This document shows, in pieces, positions 57,065 through 64,000 of a stretch of DNA of 64,000 nt (positions are counted from its first letter, which is position 1; each line of letters opens with the position of its first letter). Both the position numbers and the translations under genes were made by a program. The DNA is taken from contig CALAYC010000215.1 of the NCBI GenBank assembly GCA_937894935.1, positions 1 through 64,000 of the forward strand, in the 5' to 3' direction. This DNA comes from an uncultured Verrucomicrobiota bacterium. GTDB lineage: Bacteria > Verrucomicrobiota > Verrucomicrobiia > Limisphaerales > JADLHS01. The notes beneath the pieces are model-generated. The model had not been told where the DNA came from. It saw only the letters and a list, made by a program, of their open reading frames with translations, and did no database searches.

Positions 57065-59523
57065 ACGCGGAACAAGAAAATTCTCTGCTGCGGCAATGGA
57101 ACGGCGCGTTGACGCAAAAACTTGGGTTGCGGCCCGGAGATTTTGGCCTCGGTCATGTTCCCGCGCGACTCAAACCGGACAGCACGACGACTTCGGTCTG
57201 CGGTTTTTGTTCAACCGGTTGCGGGTTGAACGTTCATCTCAAAGACGGCCAGGCAGTGAATCTCAGCGCGGCGACGCATTATCCGGTCAATCTCGGTATG
57301 GCGTGTCCGAAAGGTTGGGAAGCGCTGAGTTGTCTTTCCGCGTCTGACCGCGCCACCACGCCGCTCTTGCGCAATCCGAAAACCGGTGAGCTTGAACCGA
57401 CGGATTGGGATCAAGCGATGCAGGTGTTCACGCTGAAGTTCAAAGCGATCATGGATAAGCATGGGCCGGAGAGCGTGGCGTTTCTCAGCACCGGCCAGAT
57501 TTGCACGGAGGAACTCGCGTTGCTCGGCTGTCTGTGGAAATTCGGCATGGGCGCGTTGCATTGCGATTCCAACACGCGCCAGTGCATGGCCACTGCGCAT
57601 GTTGCTTACAAACAGAGTTTCGGTTTCGACGCGCCGCCGTTCACTTATGCGGATTTTGAGTTGAGCGATACGCTGGTGTTCATCGGTGCGAATCCATGCA
57701 TCGCGCATCCCATCATGTGGCAGCGCGTGCTGCGAAATAAAAATCAGCCAAACATTATCGTCGTCGATCCGCGTCGCACGGAGACGGCGATGAACGCCAC
57801 ACAACATCTTGCGCTCGCACCAAAATCCGATCTTACGTTGCTCTACGGGCTCGCGAATTTACTGGTGCAAAACGGTTGGGTGGATCGCGAGTTCATCGCG
57901 CGCAGTACGACGGGATATGCAGAGTTCGCGGAATTTGTACGGCAGTTCACGCCGGACAAAGTTGCGGCGGAAACGGGTTTGACCGTCGGAGAAATTTATC
58001 GTTGTGCGGAAACGATTCATCGCGGCAAGGCGGTTTCGTTCTGGTGGACGATGGGCGTGAATCAAGGTCACGAAAGCACACGCACTGCACAGGCGATTAT
58101 CAATCTCGCGTTGATGACGGGGAACATCGGCAAACCCGGAACAGGAGCGAACAGTATCACGGGGCAATGCAATGCGATGGGTTCGCGGCTCTACGCAAAC
58201 GTGACGAGCCTGATTGGCGGACGTGACTTTGCGAAGGTGGAACATCGTGAGCAGGTCGCGCGATTGCTGAAGATTCCGGTGGAACGAATCCCGAAAAAAT
58301 CGTCGTGGGCGTATGATCAGATTGTTGAAGGTATTCGCAGCGGAACGATTAAGGGACTGTGGGTGATTGCGACGAATCCAGCGCATTCGTGGGGCGCGCG
58401 GCTTGAAAAGAAAAACGGTGTGACATCCGCCCTCACCCCCGAGGAGAGGGAGAAACGCTCCCCGTCTTACGAGAATGCGAGCGCGGTCAGCGGCTCGCAG
58501 GTTAAACGCGAATTCAAGAATGCTCAACTGCTATCCCCTCTCCCCGGGGGTGAGGGTGAGCGTGACAATGATTCATTCGACGCCATTCTCGACAAACTGG
58601 AATTCCTCGTCGTGCAGGACATGTTCACAACCACGGACACGGCTCAACGCGCGCATCTCATGTTGCCGGCGGCCGGTTGGGGCGAGAAGGAAGGCACGTT
58701 CATCAACAGCGAGCGCCGTATCGGTTTGACGAAAAAAGTTTCTCGCGCGCCGGGGCAGGCGTTGAGCGATTTCAATATTTTCAAACTCATCGCGCACTAT
58801 TGGGGCTGTGGCGAATTATTCCGCGAATGGACTTCGCCCGAAGCAGCGTTTCAGATCATCAAGCGACTCTCAGCCGGACAGCCTTGCGACATCACGGGGA
58901 TCGTGGATTACAAACATCTCGATGAGTGCGGCGGAATTCAATGGCCGTTACCGCAATCTGACGGAGTACGGCTGTGGTCGCAGCCTCAGCCGCAGCACGA
59001 TGAAACGAATAGAAGCGTACGAAATAATGAGAGTGCTGCGGCTGGTGCTTCGCACACAGTCGCGTTCGATGAGAGGAGATTGTTCGTCGATGGCAAATTT
59101 TATACGCCCGATGGTAAGGCGAGATTTTTGTTCGATACGCCGCGACCCGTTGCCGAGCCGACGACGGAAGAGTTTCCGTTCGTGATGTTGACGGGGCGCG
59201 GCACGAGTGCGCAATGGCACACGAATACGCGCACCGGGAAGTCAGCCGTATTGCGCACACTGTATCCCGCGAATCCGTACGTGGAAATCAATCCTGCCGA
59301 TCTCGCGCGACTCGGCTTAGTGGCGAATCGTCCCGTGGCTGTGGTATCGCGTCGCGCGCGAATTGAATGCGCGGCAGTGGCGTCGCCAAGTGTTCAGCCC
59401 GGGCACGTGTTTATTCCGATGCACTACGACGTGACGAATCAATTGACCCGCGCCGAATACGATCCGCATTCGCGTCAGCCGAGTTACAAATACTGCGCCG
59501 TGCGGCTGGAGAAGATTTCATGA
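57061..59523 (+). CDS. nasA: Assimilatory nitrate reductase, molybdopterin catalytic subunit
   Basis: Cytoplasmic Mo-bis-MGD nitrate reductase of 820 residues, NarB/NasA type. A [4Fe-4S] cluster is held by C47, C50, C54 and C82, and C175 in NTRQCMATA is the expected molybdenum ligand. It lacks the C-terminal [2Fe-2S] domain of Klebsiella NasA. Two in-frame repeat insertions, at about residues 457-500 and 635-669, make it longer than NarB; without them it would be about 740 residues. It follows the DmsBC fusion (four-base overlap) and precedes the diflavin reductase. No Tat signal, so assimilatory rather than periplasmic Nap. Confidence 0.93.
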   Translation: MNAEQENSLLRQWNGALTQKLGLRPGDFGLGHVPARLKPDSTTTSVCGFCSTGCGLNVHLKDGQAVNLSAATHYPVNLGMACPKGWEALSCLSASDRATTPLLRNPKTGELEPTDWDQAMQVFTLKFKAIMDKHGPESVAFLSTGQICTEELALLGCLWKFGMGALHCDSNTRQCMATAHVAYKQSFGFDAPPFTYADFELSDTLVFIGANPCIAHPIMWQRVLRNKNQPNIIVVDPRRTETAMNATQHLALAPKSDLTLLYGLANLLVQNGWVDREFIARSTTGYAEFAEFVRQFTPDKVAAETGLTVGEIYRCAETIHRGKAVSFWWTMGVNQGHESTRTAQAIINLALMTGNIGKPGTGANSITGQCNAMGSRLYANVTSLIGGRDFAKVEHREQVARLLKIPVERIPKKSSWAYDQIVEGIRSGTIKGLWVIATNPAHSWGARLEKKNGVTSALTPEEREKRSPSYENASAVSGSQVKREFKNAQLLSPLPGGEGERDNDSFDAILDKLEFLVVQDMFTTTDTAQRAHLMLPAAGWGEKEGTFINSERRIGLTKKVSRAPGQALSDFNIFKLIAHYWGCGELFREWTSPEAAFQIIKRLSAGQPCDITGIVDYKHLDECGGIQWPLPQSDGVRLWSQPQPQHDETNRSVRNNESAAAGASHTVAFDERRLFVDGKFYTPDGKARFLFDTPRPVAEPTTEEFPFVMLTGRGTSAQWHTNTRTGKSAVLRTLYPANPYVEINPADLARLGLVANRPVAVVSRRARIECAAVASPSVQPGHVFIPMHYDVTNQLTRAEYDPHSRQPSYKYCAVRLEKIS
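58430..58560. repeat. Palindromic repeat family A inside nasA
   Basis: Two inverted units: CCCTCACCCCCGAGGAGAGGG at the left (58430-58450) and its near-complement at the right (58535-58555), about 80 bases apart. The unit shares the GGAGAGGG core with the repeats in miaA and nirA. It encodes [12 protein letters not shown]...SPLPGGEGE without breaking the frame. Confidence 0.8.
58963..59067. repeat. Inverted-repeat element family B inside nasA
   Basis: Two inverted arms with the same sequence type as the intergenic element at 7971-8086: left arm 58963-58998 (GGAGTACGGCTGTGGT...) and right arm 59033-59067. CAGCCGCAGCAC (58987-58998) is exactly complementary to GTGCTGCGGCTG (59033-59044). It lies in frame, adding about 35 residues rich in Gln, Asn and Arg. 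Confidence 0.75.
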
Positions 59524-59561
59524 AAACCCATCGAGTACCAACAGCCAGGCTACAGAGAAGT

Positions 59562-59657
59562 ACCAGGTTTCAAGCTCCAACGCGTGTCAGCGCAGGAGGA
59601 ATTATTTTGAAGTTTGGTGCTTGGAATTTCTTTGGATGTTGGAGCTTGGGGCTTGGT
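59562..59657. repeat. Inverted repeat in the nasA-diflavin gap
   Basis: ACCAGGTTTCAAGCTCCAA (59562-59580) is an imperfect 19-base inverted match to 59639-59657, with a perfect 10-base core (CAAGCTCCAA / TTGGAGCTTG). Between them TTTGG/TTGG words recur. It is an intergenic dispersed-type repeat of unknown role, not a typical terminator as no T-run follows. Confidence 0.55.
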
Positions 59658-59689
59658 TATTTTCCTCGTCCGCTTCTTTTCAATTTTCA

Positions 59690-61495
59690 ATGACGAACAT
59701 TCCTTTCATTCCTGAATCCGCTCCGTTCACCGTGGAACAACGCGCGTGGCTCAACGGTTTTCTCGCCGGTCTGTTCTCGCAAGTGCCCGCCGGTGCGCCG
59801 ACGCCGCAACTGAACATTGCTCCGCTCAAGCCGCCGGGTGAACCGTTGCTCGTGCTATACGGATCGCAGACGGGCAGCGCGGAAGGACTCGCGAAAAAGG
59901 TAGCGAAGGAAGCGGAAGTGCGCGGATTTGCGCCGAAGCTCGCGGCGTTGAACGATTTTGAATCAGCAGGATTCGTTACGGCGAAAAAGGCGGTCATCAT
60001 TTCGAGCACGTGGGGCGATGGCGAACCGCCGGATAATGCAGTGAATTTCTGGAGTTGGCTCAATGGCGATGCCGCGCCGCGGCTGGAGAATTTGAATTTT
60101 GCGGTGCTCGGGTTGGGCGACCGGAACTATTCCGATTTCTGCGGTGCATCGAAGAAGTTTGATGTGCGATTGGAAGCGCTCGGGGCGAAACGCGTTGTGC
60201 CGCGCGGCGAGTGCGATGTGGATTACGAAGGTCCGGCGAAGGCGTGGATTGATGGACTGTGGGAAAAGCTGAGTGAAGGGAGGGCGGGCAGTCCCCTGTC
60301 TGCCGCCGTTGGCAATGGCGCGAACGGCGCGCATGGAGTGACGCGTCCTACCAGCGAAGCCAACGGCGCTCCGAAAGTTTACGGCAAATCCAATCCTTTC
60401 CCCGCAAAGCTGCTCAAGAACGTGCTGTTGAACAAGCCCGGCTCGGGCAAGGAAGTGCGCCACTACGAAATTTCACTGACCGGAAGTGGCTTGACGTACG
60501 AAGCAGGCGACGCGCTCGGGGTTGTGCCGGTGAATTGTCCCGAACTGGTGGACGACATCATCACCGCGCTCAAAGCAAATCCCGATGAGAACGTGAAGTT
60601 CGGCGACAAGATTGTGTCGTTGCGCGAGGCGTTGACGCATCACCTGGACGTAACGAAGCCGTCGCAGGAATTGTTGGCGGTCGTGGCGAAAGCGGCGCCG
60701 CAAAGTGAGCTTGCGGCGTTGCTCGGGCCGGAGAAACGTGACGGGTTGAAAAAGTGGTTATGGGGGCGGCACGTGATTGATTTGCTCGAACTGCTGCCGG
60801 CGCCGATGCCGGTGACAGAATTTATTCCGCTGCTCAAAAAACTGGTACCGCGGCTCTACTCGATTTCCTCGTCGCCCAGAATGCATCCGGGTGAAGTGCA
60901 TTTGACGGTTGGCGCGGTGCGTTACGAGAGTCACGGACGTAAACGCAAAGGTGTGGCTTCGACGTTTCTGGCGGATCGCGTCGGTGAGATGGAATTCGTG
61001 AAAGTGTTCGTGCAGCCGTCGCATGGATTCAAACCGCCGGCCAACGGAGATACGCCGATGATTATGGTCGGGCCGGGCACGGGCATCGCGCCGTTTCGCG
61101 CGTTTCTGGAAGAACGTCAGGCGACCGGTGCGAAGGGTAAAAACTGGTTGTTCTTTGGCGATCAGAAGCGCGACACGGATTTTCTTTACGGGGAATTACT
61201 CACTGGCTGGCACAAATCGGGTTTTCTTACGCGGCTGGATTTGGCGTTTTCGCGGGATCAGGAGCAGAAGATTTATGTGCAGGATCGCATGCGGGAAAAC
61301 GCAACAGAACTGTGGTCGTGGCTCGAAGCTGGCGCGCACTTTTATGTCTGCGGCGATGCGAGTCGCATGGCGAAGGACGTGGACGCGGCATTACACGCGA
61401 TTGTGGAAACTGCCGGTGGCAAGAGTGCCGAAGAGGCGAAAGCATACGTGGCGAAATTGAAAACGGAGAAACGATATCAACGAGATGTGTATTGA
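59690..61495 (+). CDS. CysJ-like NADPH diflavin reductase
   Basis: A 601-residue diflavin reductase: flavodoxin-like FMN domain (LLVLYGSQTGSAEGLA, residues 45-190), a linker, FAD domain with RLYSISSSP, and NADPH domain with MIMVGPGTGIAPFRAFLEER. The N-terminal helix FTVEQRAWLNGFLAG (residues 13-27) resembles the docking region of sulfite reductase flavoprotein and recurs at the start of the NirA protein. It probably supplies electrons to that nitrite reductase rather than to a sulfite reductase, since no CysI is present. The start at 59690 fits the N-terminal motif. Confidence 0.92.
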   Translation: MTNIPFIPESAPFTVEQRAWLNGFLAGLFSQVPAGAPTPQLNIAPLKPPGEPLLVLYGSQTGSAEGLAKKVAKEAEVRGFAPKLAALNDFESAGFVTAKKAVIISSTWGDGEPPDNAVNFWSWLNGDAAPRLENLNFAVLGLGDRNYSDFCGASKKFDVRLEALGAKRVVPRGECDVDYEGPAKAWIDGLWEKLSEGRAGSPLSAAVGNGANGAHGVTRPTSEANGAPKVYGKSNPFPAKLLKNVLLNKPGSGKEVRHYEISLTGSGLTYEAGDALGVVPVNCPELVDDIITALKANPDENVKFGDKIVSLREALTHHLDVTKPSQELLAVVAKAAPQSELAALLGPEKRDGLKKWLWGRHVIDLLELLPAPMPVTEFIPLLKKLVPRLYSISSSPRMHPGEVHLTVGAVRYESHGRKRKGVASTFLADRVGEMEFVKVFVQPSHGFKPPANGDTPMIMVGPGTGIAPFRAFLEERQATGAKGKNWLFFGDQKRDTDFLYGELLTGWHKSGFLTRLDLAFSRDQEQKIYVQDRMRENATELWSWLEAGAHFYVCGDASRMAKDVDAALHAIVETAGGKSAEEAKAYVAKLKTEKRYQRDVY

Positions 61496-61677
61496 TCGAA
61501 TCACGAATTGCCGAAGTGCGCGAGGCCGACGGGTAACTCGTTTTGGAATGAGTCGGGAAGCGAAGCGCCACGCCGCTTTCAGTCGCATCGAAGGGGAGAT
61601 TTCATCAATCAAAGCGGTGTCGCTGCTGCGCTCTGCCACCGCAGTCCATGACGCCTTGAGTAAAACCAGATCGTGTT
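61496..61677. other. Spacer between the diflavin gene and nirA
   Basis: The 182 bases contain a GC-rich segment around 61600-61660 and no clear promoter or terminator. A 66-codon frame across it lacks coding character. It may hold a degenerate repeat, but only one copy is seen here. Confidence 0.35.
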
Positions 61678-63483
61678 ATGAGTAACGTGACTTTACCCGA
61701 ACCGATTGCGAATGCGGGGTTCACTGCGGAACAGAAGGAATATCTGACCGGATTGTTTGCCGGCGTCGCCGCGCGCGGACAACGATTCAGCGATGTTGAG
61801 CCGGTGCCCGTCGCATCGCGGGAGGAGTTGATTCTCGAAGAGCGCATCAAGCGTGAATTGCATCCGCTCGATGCCTATGGACAAATCGTTGAGAACGCTG
61901 CCAACAACAAAGCGCCGGACAAAGAGGACATTTTCCGCTTCAAATGGCACGGCTTGTTTTTTTTGACGCCGGTGAAAGATGCATTCATGTCGCGGCTGCG
62001 AATTCCCGGCGGCGTGTTGAAGTCGTATCAACTGCGGGAATTGGCGCACATCGCGCAGCAACTCACCAGTGGTTACGTGCAGATCACCACGCGCGCGAAT
62101 CTGCAAATTCGTCTGATTCAACCGAAGGACGCGCCGGAGTTTTTGCAACGCGTGCAAGCGATCGGAATGCACACGCGTGGCAGTGGCGCGGATAACATTC
62201 GTAATCTGACGATGAATCCCACGGCAGGCATTGATCCGGTGGAGTTGATTGATGTGCAGCCGTTCGTGCAACAGCTCGCGCAGATCATTGTCAATGATCG
62301 GTCGTTTTACGATTTGCCGCGCAAGTTCAATATTGCGTACGACGGAGGCGGGCTGATCGGTTCAGTCGAGGATACGAACGACATCGGGGTGAAAGCGGTT
62401 TTAGTAGCTGAGCCTGATAAGTCTGACCTCTCACCCTCAATCCCTCGCCCCGTTGAGGAGAGAGGGAAGGGCATAGTGGACGCATCGGGAAATCCAATCG
62501 AGCCGGGCGTGTATTTCCGCATCGCGTTGGGAGGAGCGACAGGACACAAATCTTTCGCGCGAGACCTGGGCGTGATTGTACCGCCGAGTGAGATTAATAA
62601 AGTCGTGGTGGCGATTGTGCGCGTGTTCATCGAGAAAGGTTGCCGCACGAATCGCAAACGGGCGCGTCTTAAACATCTGCTCGAAACGATGTCGCTGGGG
62701 GAATATCTCGCGCTCGTGGAAAAGAAGTTGGGCAAAACACTTCAGCGTGCCCCGTATGATGTTACGTCGATGCGGTGGGCATCGCAGGAACTGGCACATT
62801 CGCATGTCGGCGATTTTCCGCAGAAGCAAAAGGGTTTCAGTTACGTCGGCGCGACGTGTCCGGTTGGTAACATCACGCCGAAGCAGATGTTGCGCGTGGC
62901 CGAGTTGGTGGATTTATACGGCAGTGGCGAAGTGCGACTGACCGTGTGGCAGAATTTCATCATTCCGAATGTGCCGGATGCGTTTGTGCCGACGTTGAAG
63001 CGCGCGTTGGACAAAGCAGGTTTGCCGACGAAGCAGTCGAATCTGGCGAGCGGCGTTATCGCCTGCACCGGAAATTCTTACTGCAAATTCGCGCAAGCGA
63101 ATACGAAAGGACACGCGCTGGAGGTGATTAAACAATTGGAGAAGAAGCTGGAGTTGGATCAGCCGGTGAACATTCATGTCACCGGTTGTCCGAATTCGTG
63201 TGCGCAACATTACATGGGCGATATCGGGTGTCTCGGTACAAAGACCAAAATTAACGGTGAGGGCGTGGATGCGTATCACGTTTTCGTGGGGGGCGGTTTT
63301 GGGAAAAATCAGGCGGTGGGGCGACAGGTTTTCTCCGGCGTAACGGCGGCGCAATTACCCGGAATAATCGAAACCATGTTGCGTGCATACCTGAAGTATC
63401 GCGCGAAGAAATCAGAGACGTTTCAAGAATTCACCAAACGACACGAAGTCGGACGATTGCAGGAAATGTTCGCGGAGTTTTAA
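61678..63483 (+). CDS. nirA: NirA-type siroheme nitrite reductase
   Basis: A 601-residue siroheme/[4Fe-4S] reductase with C463, C469, C504 and C508 as the cluster and siroheme ligands (CTGNSYC and TGCPNSC), and a ferredoxin-like nitrite/sulfite domain at both ends. The NirA-type TGCPNSCAQHY context favours nitrite over sulfite. The N-terminus FTAEQKEYLTGLFAG (residues 15-29) mirrors the CysJ-like protein. A 43-base palindromic repeat lies in frame near residues 251-265. It is the last gene of the island, reducing nitrite to ammonium in the cytoplasm. Confidence 0.92.
   Translation: MSNVTLPEPIANAGFTAEQKEYLTGLFAGVAARGQRFSDVEPVPVASREELILEERIKRELHPLDAYGQIVENAANNKAPDKEDIFRFKWHGLFFLTPVKDAFMSRLRIPGGVLKSYQLRELAHIAQQLTSGYVQITTRANLQIRLIQPKDAPEFLQRVQAIGMHTRGSGADNIRNLTMNPTAGIDPVELIDVQPFVQQLAQIIVNDRSFYDLPRKFNIAYDGGGLIGSVEDTNDIGVKAVLVAEPDKSDLSPSIPRPVEERGKGIVDASGNPIEPGVYFRIALGGATGHKSFARDLGVIVPPSEINKVVVAIVRVFIEKGCRTNRKRARLKHLLETMSLGEYLALVEKKLGKTLQRAPYDVTSMRWASQELAHSHVGDFPQKQKGFSYVGATCPVGNITPKQMLRVAELVDLYGSGEVRLTVWQNFIIPNVPDAFVPTLKRALDKAGLPTKQSNLASGVIACTGNSYCKFAQANTKGHALEVIKQLEKKLELDQPVNIHVTGCPNSCAQHYMGDIGCLGTKTKINGEGVDAYHVFVGGGFGKNQAVGRQVFSGVTAAQLPGIIETMLRAYLKYRAKKSETFQEFTKRHEVGRLQEMFAEF
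62429..62471. repeat. Palindromic repeat family A inside nirA
   Basis: A single unit, TCTCACCCTCAATCCCTCGC at its start and GGAGAGAGGGAAGGG at its end, that folds on itself, matching the outer unit of the miaA copy in orientation and core. It encodes DLSPSIPRPVEERGKG in frame. Confidence 0.7.
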
Positions 63484-63581
63484 CGCGCAGAGCAAGGGAG
63501 TCCGACGATTCGCAGTTCAGATAGTGCCGCGCCAGTTTCCGTCTCGCATGCGGTCTTAATTTCTCGCAGACTGCGCGCGCA

Positions 63582-64000
63582 ATGTCTGACGAGTTGCCGT
63601 CCATTCCGCCTTACGATCCCACTGCCAAACCGCATAAGCGGCGTCCGCGTTATCGCGGCACGCATCCACGTCGCTTTGAAGAGAAATACAAGGAACTCAA
63701 TCCCGAGCGTTACGCCGATACGGTCGAAAAAGTGAAAGCTGCGGGAAAAACTCCGGCGGGAACGCATCGGTCCATCATGGTGGCCGAGATTCTCGAAGTG
63801 CTCGCGCCGCAACCGGGTGAAATCGCCGTGGACGCGACGTTGGGCTATGGCGGACATGCACGTGAAATTTTGCCGCGGTTATTGCCGGGCGGAAAATTGC
63901 TTGGACTGGACGCCGATCCGATTGAGTTGCCGAAAACGGAAGCGCGGATGCGCGCGGCGGGTTTTGGAACAGACGTGTTCACGGCGCATCGGACGAATTT
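63582..64000 (+). CDS. rsmH: 16S rRNA m4C1402 methyltransferase, 5' part
   Basis: Runs off the window end; 139 complete codons. It has a basic N-terminal extension of about 55 residues, then the RsmH start (HRSIMVAEILEVL; VDATLGYGGHA; LLGLDADP), the SAM-binding motifs. It methylates N4 of C1402 in 16S rRNA. The extension (PHKRRPRYRGTHPRRF) is unusual compared with E. coli RsmH. An opposite frame over it is a shadow. Confidence 0.9.
   Translation, partial: MSDELPSIPPYDPTAKPHKRRPRYRGTHPRRFEEKYKELNPERYADTVEKVKAAGKTPAGTHRSIMVAEILEVLAPQPGEIAVDATLGYGGHAREILPRLLPGGKLLGLDADPIELPKTEARMRAAGFGTDVFTAHRTN

Noticed and set aside
58430..59067. Frameshift or pseudogene in nasA
   Set aside because: The repeat-derived segments keep the frame, and all cluster and molybdenum ligands are present, so the gene looks intact.
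61485..61685. 66-codon frame before nirA
   Set aside because: It overlaps the ends of both neighbours and reads through repeat-like sequence.

Overview
The window looks like chromosome of a member of the Verrucomicrobiota, most likely the Pedosphaerales/Limisphaerales (subdivision 3) group. This is inferred from gene content, not from a marker gene: paired Tat-exported Gfo/Idh/MocA dehydrogenases with a sugar isomerase and a ThuA protein, a giant rhamnogalacturonan lyase with autotransporter-type beta-strand repeats, a bacterial tricorn-like protease, an HpnH radical SAM enzyme with an extended middle region, and several dispersed palindromic repeats, some lying inside genes. Genes are densely packed and often overlap by 1 to 4 bases. 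I see no tRNA, rRNA, insertion sequence, prophage or CRISPR array.

Layout. 1-13.8 kb holds housekeeping and hypothetical genes: flavoprotein, hflX, tricorn-like protease, miaA, lgt, hpnH, DUF2200. 12.9-16.5 kb is a LysR regulator divergent from a NitT/TauT-type ABC transporter, with a T-N11-A palindrome between them. 17.1-27.3 kb has carbohydrate-type Tat oxidoreductases, a thioesterase, hsp20, lon and a YceI protein. 27.3-33.7 kb has a rhomboid protease, ilvH-ilvC, an active HtrA-like protease overlapping a catalytically dead paralogue, and a sugar acetyltransferase. 33.8-41.8 kb has an ABC-2 permease fused to a soluble domain that also occurs as a separate protein at 2.8-4.3 kb, and the large PL11-type lyase.

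41.8-63.5 kb is one nitrate-assimilation island. Two related LysR genes diverge from a long co-directional series: a cytoplasmic NrtA/NasS-like binding protein, NrtA, NrtB and two ATPases for uptake; an unusual NirB-like FAD/[2Fe-2S] oxidoreductase fused to a di-heme cytochrome b membrane domain; an 11-heme cytochrome c; a Tll0287-like monoheme lipoprotein; a globin; an outer-membrane porin; then, after a terminator, a DmsB-DmsC fusion, a NarB/NasA nitrate reductase, a CysJ-like diflavin reductase and a NirA-type siroheme nitrite reductase. Nitrate would enter through the porin and NrtABCD, be reduced by NasA fed by the DmsBC-type quinol anchor, and nitrite would be reduced by NirA fed by the CysJ-like protein. 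The cytochrome b fusion, multiheme cytochrome, monoheme protein and globin form the least explained part and are my best candidate for an undescribed system. The window ends inside rsmH.

A second theme is repeat insertion into genes. A GC-rich palindrome family lies in frame inside miaA, nasA and nirA. A second inverted-repeat element lies both between the tricorn gene and miaA and, in frame, inside nasA.
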